Assembly: GCA_002340405.1 (NCBI GenBank)
Contig: DDLZ01000040.1
Coordinates: 2,949-23,933, forward strand
Length of the DNA stretch: 20,985 nt
Reading direction: 5' to 3'
DNA from: Bacteroidales bacterium UBA2559
GTDB taxonomy: Bacteria; Bacteroidota; Bacteroidia; Bacteroidales; Bacteroidaceae
The translations under genes and the position numbers were made by a program. The notes below the pieces were generated by a model, which saw only the letters and a list, made by a program, of their open reading frames with translations, did not search any database and was not told where the DNA came from. The first letter of the stretch is position 1, and each line of letters opens with the position of its first letter. Below are positions 15,893 to 20,985 of this stretch, in pieces.

Positions 15893-17350
15893 ATGAAACA
15901 GATTTCGGATATAGGACTTATAGGACTTGCAGTAATGGGTGAGAATCTGGTGCTCAATATGGAGAGCAAAGGGTTCCATGTCAGCGTATTTAACCGCACC
16001 ACCCAAAAGGTTGAAAACTTCATTAATGGAAACGGCAAAGGCAAAAACATCTACGGAGCCATGACGCTTGAGGATTTTATTGCATCACTCAAACGTCCCC
16101 GCAAAGTGTTCCTTATGGTAAGAGCCGGGCAGGCTGTCGATGACTTTATTGAGATGCTTATTCCTCTGCTTGAACCGGGCGATGTCATTATTGACGGAGG
16201 TAACACCCACTTCCCCGACACCATGCGCCGCACGGCATACGTGGAGAGCAAGGGGCTGCTTTACATAGGCACCGGCGTTTCAGGCGGCGAGGAAGGCGCT
16301 CTGAAAGGTCCCAGCATGATGCCCGGCGGAAGTCCTGCCGCATGGCCCATAGTAAAACCCATATTCCAAAGCATCTGCGCCAAAGTCGATGACGGCAGCC
16401 CCTGCTGCGACTGGGTCGGTGAGGGCGGTGCCGGCCATTTTGTCAAGATGGTTCATAACGGCATCGAATACGGTGACATACAACTTATATGCGAATGTTA
16501 CCACATTATGAAGGATTATCTCGGCATGACCAACCAAGAGATGCACGAGACATTTGCCGAATGGAACCGCGGTGATCTGGATTCCTATCTTATAGAGATA
16601 ACACGTGACATTCTGGCCAAGAAAGATGACGAGGGCCGTTACGTGCTGGACTACATACTTGATACCGCCGGCCAAAAAGGTACCGGCAAGTGGACAGCCG
16701 TTGCAGCGCTTGACCAGGGAGTGCCTCTAACACTAATAGCCGAATCGGTCTTTGCACGCTGCCTGTCGGCAAAGAAGGAGGAACGCGTTGTTGCAAGCTC
16801 CATTCTCGAAGGTCCCAAAGCCTCAAAATTTCAGGGTGACCGCAAACAGTTCCTTGAAGATATGAGCAAGGCCCTTTTTGCCGCCAAGGTGATTTCATAC
16901 GCTCAGGGGTACGACCTTATGAGGTCTGCATCCGAAGAGTACGGCTGGAATCTGAATTACGGCGGTATAGCGCTTATGTGGCGCGGCGGATGCATAATAC
17001 GCTCCGTATTTCTGGGTAAGATAAAGGATGCTTTTGACAAGAATCCGCAATTGGACAACCTTATGCTTGACTCCTATTTCAAGGAGAAACTTGCCGATGC
17101 CCAACAGGGCTGGCGCAACGTCATAACTCATGCCGTGATGAGCGGAATACCCATCCCCACACTTTCCGCCGGACTGGAGTACTACGACGGCTATCGCTGC
17201 AAGCGGCTGCCGGCCAACCTGCTTCAGGCACAGCGTGACTATTTCGGGGCTCACACTTACGAACGCATCGACAAACCGCGCGGCGAATTCTTCCACACCA
17301 ACTGGACCGGATATGGCGGAGATACAGTGGCCGGAACCTATATCGTCTGA
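15893..17350 (+). CDS. gnd: 6-phosphogluconate dehydrogenase (decarboxylating)
   Basis: Oxidises 6-phosphogluconate to ribulose-5-phosphate and CO2 with NADP. The 485-residue length is that of the long-chain Gnd family. Seen: dinucleotide-binding GLAVMGENLVLNM (11-23) with NRTTQK (34-39), the NADP-type residues; DGGNTHFPDT (101-110); GVSGGEEGALKGPSMMPGG (128-146); catalytic Lys185 in GAGHFVKMVHNGIEYGD with Glu192; and a C-terminal YFGAHTYERID motif with a histidine (HTNWTG) that reaches the neighbouring active site in this family. No zwf or pgl is next to it, so its substrate here probably comes from gluconate phosphorylation rather than glucose-6-phosphate. It shares a neighbourhood with uxaE, as is also known from Thermotoga. 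Confidence 0.97.
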   Translation: MKQISDIGLIGLAVMGENLVLNMESKGFHVSVFNRTTQKVENFINGNGKGKNIYGAMTLEDFIASLKRPRKVFLMVRAGQAVDDFIEMLIPLLEPGDVIIDGGNTHFPDTMRRTAYVESKGLLYIGTGVSGGEEGALKGPSMMPGGSPAAWPIVKPIFQSICAKVDDGSPCCDWVGEGGAGHFVKMVHNGIEYGDIQLICECYHIMKDYLGMTNQEMHETFAEWNRGDLDSYLIEITRDILAKKDDEGRYVLDYILDTAGQKGTGKWTAVAALDQGVPLTLIAESVFARCLSAKKEERVVASSILEGPKASKFQGDRKQFLEDMSKALFAAKVISYAQGYDLMRSASEEYGWNLNYGGIALMWRGGCIIRSVFLGKIKDAFDKNPQLDNLMLDSYFKEKLADAQQGWRNVITHAVMSGIPIPTLSAGLEYYDGYRCKRLPANLLQAQRDYFGAHTYERIDKPRGEFFHTNWTGYGGDTVAGTYIV

Positions 17351-17369
17351 CGCACAACATATTACTATT

Positions 17370-18620
17370 ATGATGACTATTGGGAAATATTCTTTTGGAA
17401 CCGGCGACCGTTTTGCTCATCAGGGCAAACATCAGCTGACCGCTCTGATCAAAGCATCGGAGAGATACAACATCGATTTCGTTCCGGTATGGAACAAATC
17501 CAACCGGGAACACCAGATAGTAGGCACAGAACCTGCCGATACACGTATTGCAGCCGATGAGGCCGTAAAAGCTCTTGGCTACGACAAACCCTATTTCGTA
17601 GATGCCGACCACATCAATATGAACAATGTTGACCGGTTCATAGATTCATCGGATTTTTTTACAATCGATGTGGCCGACTACATAGGCAAACCGGCCGACG
17701 AGGCTTCGATATCGGAGTTTGTAACCAACAATCTGAAGTATGCCGGAAACCTGACCATTCCAGGCATAGCCCGGCCTTTTAAGGTTGATCACAGCCTTAT
17801 TGAGACCTTAGCGAAAAAATATCTCTTTGCAACCCGGGAGGCAGGACGTATCTACAGACATATAGCCGGGAAGAAGGGAGCCGGCAATTTCGTTACCGAA
17901 GTCTCTATGGACGAGGTGGATTCGCCTCAAACCCCCATTGAGATGTTCTTCATACTGAACGGATTGGCACAGGAAAAAGTGCCGGTGCAGACCATTGCGC
18001 CCAAATTTACCGGCCGCTTCAACAAGGGTGTAGAGTATGTGGGCGACATTGTACAGTTCGAGAAAGAGTTCCACGAATATCTGCTGGTGATCGATTTCGC
18101 CGTCAAAGAGTTCGGACTCCCCGACGGACTCAAGCTGAGTATACACTCGGGCAGCGACAAGTTCTCCATCTATCCGATTATGGGCCGTCTTATCCGCAAG
18201 TATGACAAGGGCATACATATAAAAACCGCCGGCACAACCTGGCTGGAGGAGAATATCGGTCTTGCCATGGCCGATGACAAGGCACTGGAGCTGGCCAAGC
18301 GCATTGCCATTGCCGCATTGGACCGCATGGAAGAGCTGTGCAAACCCTACGCCACGGTCATTGACATCAACCCGGCCAAGCTGCCTGATGCCGCCCAAAT
18401 AATGGGTTGGTCAGGCACCCGGTATGCCCGAACACTGCGACATAATCCTCAGGATGAACTCTACAATCCCGATTTCCGCCAGCTTATACACGTAAGCTAC
18501 AAGATTGCAGCCGAACTTGGCGATGAGTACTACTCTGCCCTGAAACGCAACAGCGATGTCATAGGCCTTCATGTAGAAGAGAACCTGCTTGAAAGGCATA
18601 TAGCACGACTGCTTGCCTGA
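17370..18620 (+). CDS. uxaE: Tagaturonate/fructuronate epimerase
   Basis: A 416-residue member of the UxaE family, which interconverts D-tagaturonate and D-fructuronate, letting galacturonate enter the glucuronate branch (first defined in Thermotoga maritima). Recognised from the overall sequence: FGTGDRFAHQGKHQLTAL (9-26), VDADHIN (77-83), TEVSMDEVDSPQTPIEM (176-192), IHSGSDKFSIYP (258-269) and GIHIKTAGTTWLE (281-293). The repeated Asp/His/Glu positions look like metal or substrate ligands, but I cannot assign roles. The frame is open upstream into gnd, to 17235, but the tandem ATGs at 17370/17373 are chosen because the family N-terminus starts there and gnd ends at 17350. It is 61 bases before uxaC. 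Identification is from memory of the family, moderately strong. Confidence 0.85.
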   Translation: MMTIGKYSFGTGDRFAHQGKHQLTALIKASERYNIDFVPVWNKSNREHQIVGTEPADTRIAADEAVKALGYDKPYFVDADHINMNNVDRFIDSSDFFTIDVADYIGKPADEASISEFVTNNLKYAGNLTIPGIARPFKVDHSLIETLAKKYLFATREAGRIYRHIAGKKGAGNFVTEVSMDEVDSPQTPIEMFFILNGLAQEKVPVQTIAPKFTGRFNKGVEYVGDIVQFEKEFHEYLLVIDFAVKEFGLPDGLKLSIHSGSDKFSIYPIMGRLIRKYDKGIHIKTAGTTWLEENIGLAMADDKALELAKRIAIAALDRMEELCKPYATVIDINPAKLPDAAQIMGWSGTRYARTLRHNPQDELYNPDFRQLIHVSYKIAAELGDEYYSALKRNSDVIGLHVEENLLERHIARLLA

Positions 18621-18681
18621 ACAGGCGCTGCACCATTTTATGATTACATTATTATTAACCTGATTACTAAACCCATAGACT

Positions 18682-20085
18682 ATGAAACCATTCATTCATG
18701 AGAACTTCATGCTACAGTCCGAAACAGCTGTGCATCTGTTCCACAATCATGCCAAGGAGCTTCCTATAATTGACTATCACTGTCATCTGGACCCCAAGGA
18801 GATAGCCGACGACCATAAATTCCGCTCCATAACCGAACTATGGCTGGGAAGCGACCACTACAAATGGCGTATCCTGCGTGCCAACGGCGTGGCCGAGAAA
18901 TATATAACCGGCAACGCATCGGACTGGGATAAATTCCTGAAATGGGCCGAAACCATGCCCTATTGCATGCGCAACCCTCTGTACCACTGGACTCATCTGG
19001 AGCTTAAAACCTGTTTCGGAATAGACAAGATACTTAACCCGGATACCGCCAGGGAGATTTACGACGAGTGTAACGAGAAACTGCAGAGTCCCGAATTCAC
19101 TGCCAAAAACCTGATGTTGCGTTACAATGTGGAGACGGTCTGCACCACTGACGATCCGGTTGACTCGCTCGAATATCACAAACAGATACGTGAAAGCGGA
19201 TTCAAGGTCAAGGTGCTGCCTACATGGCGTCCCGATGCGGCCATGGCCGTGGAAAACCCCGCCGCATACCGCGAATATATCGATAAGCTGGCCAAAGTGA
19301 GCAACACAAAAATCGAATGCTTTGACGATATTGTTAAGGCTCTGCTCGTCCGTCACAAATTCTTCGAAGAGCATGGCTGTCGCCTGAGCGATCACGGAAT
19401 GGAGGAATTTTATGCCGATGACTTTACTGCCTCCGAACTGGACGCCATCTTCAAAAAAGTTTATGGAGGCACAACACTCACCGAAGCTGAAATACGCAAG
19501 TTCAAAAGCGCCATGCTGATTGAATTCGGCAAGATGGATGCAGATACCGGCTGGACACAGCAGTTCCACTATGGCGTTATCCGCAACAATAACACAAAGA
19601 TGTTCAAACTTGTAGGTAAAGACACCGGCTTTGACTCAATATCGCAAGTCATGACCGCCAAGGCTATGAACCGTTACCTTGACCGTCTGAACAGCATGGA
19701 CAAGCTTGCCAAGACCATTATCTACAATCTCTGCCCCACCGATTTTGAGGTGGTGTGCGCAACCATAGGCAACTTCCAGGACGGCAGCGTACCCTGCAAA
19801 CTTCAGCTTGGAGCAGCGTGGTGGTTCCTCGATCAGAAATACGGCATTGAACAGCAGATGAATGCCCTAAGTATGCTCGGCCTGTTGTCGAGATTTGTAG
19901 GCATGCTTACCGACAGTCGCTCGTTCGTATCCTACACACGTCATGAATATTTCCGCCGCATAATGTGTAATCTCATTGCTGCCGATATCGAAAAGGGCGA
20001 GATTCCCGCCAGCGAAATGAAACGTGTAGAGCAAATGGTCGAAGACATTTCATACTACAACGCAAAGAGATTCTTCAACTTCTAA
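18682..20085 (+). CDS. uxaC: Uronate isomerase (glucuronate/galacturonate isomerase)
   Basis: Isomerises D-glucuronate to D-fructuronate and D-galacturonate to D-tagaturonate, the entry step of hexuronate breakdown. The 467-residue length is typical. It belongs to the amidohydrolase-like fold; the N-terminal metal motif DYHCHLDP has His33 and His35. Other family segments: WLGSDHYKWRILRANGV (about 54-70), TTDDPVDSLEYH (about 154-165), VLPTWRPD (about 178-185), GWTQQFHYGVIRNNN (about 290-304), FLDQKYGIEQQM and TDSRSFVSYTRHEYFRRI near the C-terminus. Last gene of the putative six-gene operon. There is no obvious hairpin terminator directly after it; the next clear terminator is beyond the tRNA. 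Confidence 0.97.
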   Translation: MKPFIHENFMLQSETAVHLFHNHAKELPIIDYHCHLDPKEIADDHKFRSITELWLGSDHYKWRILRANGVAEKYITGNASDWDKFLKWAETMPYCMRNPLYHWTHLELKTCFGIDKILNPDTAREIYDECNEKLQSPEFTAKNLMLRYNVETVCTTDDPVDSLEYHKQIRESGFKVKVLPTWRPDAAMAVENPAAYREYIDKLAKVSNTKIECFDDIVKALLVRHKFFEEHGCRLSDHGMEEFYADDFTASELDAIFKKVYGGTTLTEAEIRKFKSAMLIEFGKMDADTGWTQQFHYGVIRNNNTKMFKLVGKDTGFDSISQVMTAKAMNRYLDRLNSMDKLAKTIIYNLCPTDFEVVCATIGNFQDGSVPCKLQLGAAWWFLDQKYGIEQQMNALSMLGLLSRFVGMLTDSRSFVSYTRHEYFRRIMCNLIAADIEKGEIPASEMKRVEQMVEDISYYNAKRFFNF

Positions 20086-20233
20086 GAGATTCGTTAATTG
20101 CCGGAGCACTCTTTAACTATATGTGGTAGTTTAGAATAATGTTCCTGAGGTAATGTGCGGACAGTAGAACGAACACATAGTCTATACAAGAGTACCTATG
20201 GGTGATGTTTCTATCAAAAAAAGGGATTTTCAT
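20086..20233. other. Gene-free stretch after uxaC
   Basis: No open frame with coding character, no repeat and no good hairpin terminator is visible here. It ends in AT-rich sequence running into the tRNA promoter. Confidence 0.6.
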
Positions 20234-20264
20234 TTTGCTTAATCAATAGAAAAGAATACCTTTG
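20234..20264 (+). promoter_or_regulatory. tRNA-Lys promoter (TTTG, 19 bases, TACCTTTG)
   Basis: TTTG at 20234-20237 and TACCTTTG at 20257-20264 match the Bacteroidetes -33 (TTTG) and -7 (TAnnTTTG) elements with a 19-base spacer. This is the best promoter in the window, 25 bases before the mature tRNA. Transcription would begin near 20271. Confidence 0.8.
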
Positions 20265-20266
20265 CA

Positions 20267-20285
20267 ACGCTTTTTGAAAAAGCGT
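20267..20285 (+). repeat. Perfect inverted repeat in the tRNA leader
   Basis: ACGCTTTTT, a central G, then AAAAAGCGT: 9-base arms fully complementary. It begins two bases after the -7 box and ends three bases before the tRNA, so it spans the predicted start site and leader. It could be a regulatory site or a leader hairpin; no function is known to me. Confidence 0.7.
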
Positions 20286-20288
20286 CAT

Positions 20289-20361
20289 GCGCGATTAGCT
20301 CAGTAGGTAGAGCAATTGACTCTTAATCAATGGGTCCAGGGTTCGAATCCCTGATCGCGTA
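20289..20361 (+). tRNA. tRNA-Lys, anticodon CTT
   Basis: A complete cloverleaf of 73 bases, without an encoded CCA. The acceptor stem GCGCGAT pairs with ATCGCGT (one G-U at the first pair). The D arm is GCTC...GAGC. The anticodon stem ATTGA/TCAAT holds loop CTCTTAA, giving anticodon CTT (20322-20324), which reads the lysine codon AAG. The T arm CAGGG-TTCGAAT-CCCTG is canonical and the discriminator base is A. It has its own strong promoter and a palindromic terminator two bases after its end. Confidence 0.97.
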
Positions 20362-20362
20362 C

Positions 20363-20394
20363 GAATAAAGGAGGCCGGCCGGCCTCCTTTATTC
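20363..20394. terminator. Bidirectional terminator: perfect 32-base palindrome
   Basis: The two 16-base halves (20363-20378 and 20379-20394) are exact reverse complements. As RNA this gives a 14-base-pair GC-rich-topped stem with a GGCC tetraloop, and a T-rich 3' arm (CCTTTATTC). It sits between the tRNA and the convergent lipoprotein gene, so it can end transcription from both sides. Confidence 0.9.
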
Positions 20395-20477
20395 ATTCAC
20401 GGAAATATAACACTTACACGCACACAGGAACTACACACTTTTTGGGATAGTACCCTAAAGGCTGCACTGCACTATGG

Positions 20478-20975
20478 TTATTGCTTGGAATAATATTCTG
20501 AAAACTTTTCGAGCATCGTATAATCCTTCGTCATTATAGGAATCAATGTATCAGTAAAGAATAACTTTTCAGTATGTCTTTCATTAAAAATATTACCATC
20601 CACCCCATAAAATATCATTTCTTTGTATAAAGAATTTTTATCATCACATTCATCTCTATAAAAATTGAATTGAAAATAACTTGTATCTGTTATATTATAC
20701 AAAACCTCACTCTCAATTCTTACACTTTCAATATCTATACTGTAAGGTCCTATCGGTGGTAAGAACACAGTGCCATTTTTAACAAACTTCATTGAGAGGC
20801 TGTCATTACCAAAAGAAACGACAGAATCGGCACGAACATTTGTTTTTATAGAATATAAAAGTTGATTATCAGTCTTATTGATAAGTGTTTTAACTAATTC
20901 GAAGGAAGTGTTTCTCTCTTTTTCACAACCTGATAATAAGAATGTAATGATAAATAAAAACACAATTCTATTCAT
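20478..20975 (-). CDS. Small lipoprotein of unknown function
   Basis: A 165-residue protein with a lipoprotein signal: basic start, hydrophobic VFLFIITFLL, lipobox LLSGC with Cys17, followed by Glu-Lys. The mature chain is beta-rich by appearance and contains no motif I recognise (for example TLINKTDNQLLYSIKT, FYRDECDDKN, IFYGVDGN). The ATG at 20975 is ten bases from the window edge, so its promoter is outside. The gene is strongly AT-rich compared with most of the window, as is the GH5 gene. It is convergent with the tRNA, separated by the palindromic terminator. It could be a surface or periplasmic lipoprotein typical of Bacteroidetes accessory genes; no function can be assigned. Confidence 0.8.
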   Translation of the reverse strand: MNRIVFLFIITFLLSGCEKERNTSFELVKTLINKTDNQLLYSIKTNVRADSVVSFGNDSLSMKFVKNGTVFLPPIGPYSIDIESVRIESEVLYNITDTSYFQFNFYRDECDDKNSLYKEMIFYGVDGNIFNERHTEKLFFTDTLIPIMTKDYTMLEKFSEYYSKQ

Positions 20976-20985
20976 AGGATTTTAT

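Noticed and set aside
17235..17369. In-frame upstream extension of uxaE into the end of gnd
   Set aside because: The extra 45 residues are an out-of-frame reading of gnd; the family-like N-terminus begins at the tandem ATGs at 17370/17373.
18838..19569. Long open frame (243 codons) antisense to uxaC
   Set aside because: Shadow frame of a strongly conserved gene; no protein family features beyond a composition effect.

Overview
The window looks like a chromosomal segment from a member of the Bacteroidetes, probably Bacteroidales. The evidence is: an unfused pyrB-pyrI pair, a GBE1-like glycogen branching enzyme, several Bacteroidetes-style promoter boxes (TAnnTTTG, in one case with TTTG 19 bases upstream), lipoproteins with typical lipoboxes, and a UxaE-type hexuronate epimerase. 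The DNA is of medium GC except for two AT-rich genes (9643-11298 and 20478-20975) that look compositionally foreign.

Layout. Bases 1-1652 (minus) hold most of a glycogen branching enzyme that runs off the left edge. Bases 1772-5957 (minus) are a tight three-gene envelope operon: a class A penicillin-binding protein, CMP-KDO synthetase (kdsB) and a secreted 13-repeat MORN protein, each junction a one-base stop/start overlap. Divergently, 6124-7511 (plus) is pyrB-pyrI (aspartate transcarbamoylase), followed by a small predicted outer-membrane protein and glyA. A GH5 lipoprotein with a large inserted carbohydrate-binding-like domain follows, then a stand-alone homocysteine methyltransferase domain related to the MetH N-terminus.

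The most interesting part is 12384-20085 (plus), six closely spaced genes behind one visible promoter box: a PfkB sugar-acid kinase, a LarA-like (nickel-pincer) racemase/epimerase, pdxB, gnd, uxaE (tagaturonate/fructuronate epimerase) and uxaC (uronate isomerase). UxaC and UxaE bring galacturonate and glucuronate to fructuronate. No dehydratase (uxuA) or KDG aldolase is in the window; instead there is a LarA-like C2-epimerase candidate, a sugar-acid kinase and 6-phosphogluconate dehydrogenase. This suggests a route hexuronate -> mannonate -> gluconate -> 6-phosphogluconate -> ribulose-5-phosphate. A fructuronate reductase would still be needed from elsewhere. pdxB may be in the operon because its substrate, 4-phosphoerythronate, is a strong inhibitor of Gnd.

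The right end has a tRNA-Lys(CTT) with a clear promoter and a perfect 32-base palindromic terminator, then a convergent AT-rich lipoprotein of unknown function. No stretch over 300 bases lacks a gene; the longest gap is 20086-20288.
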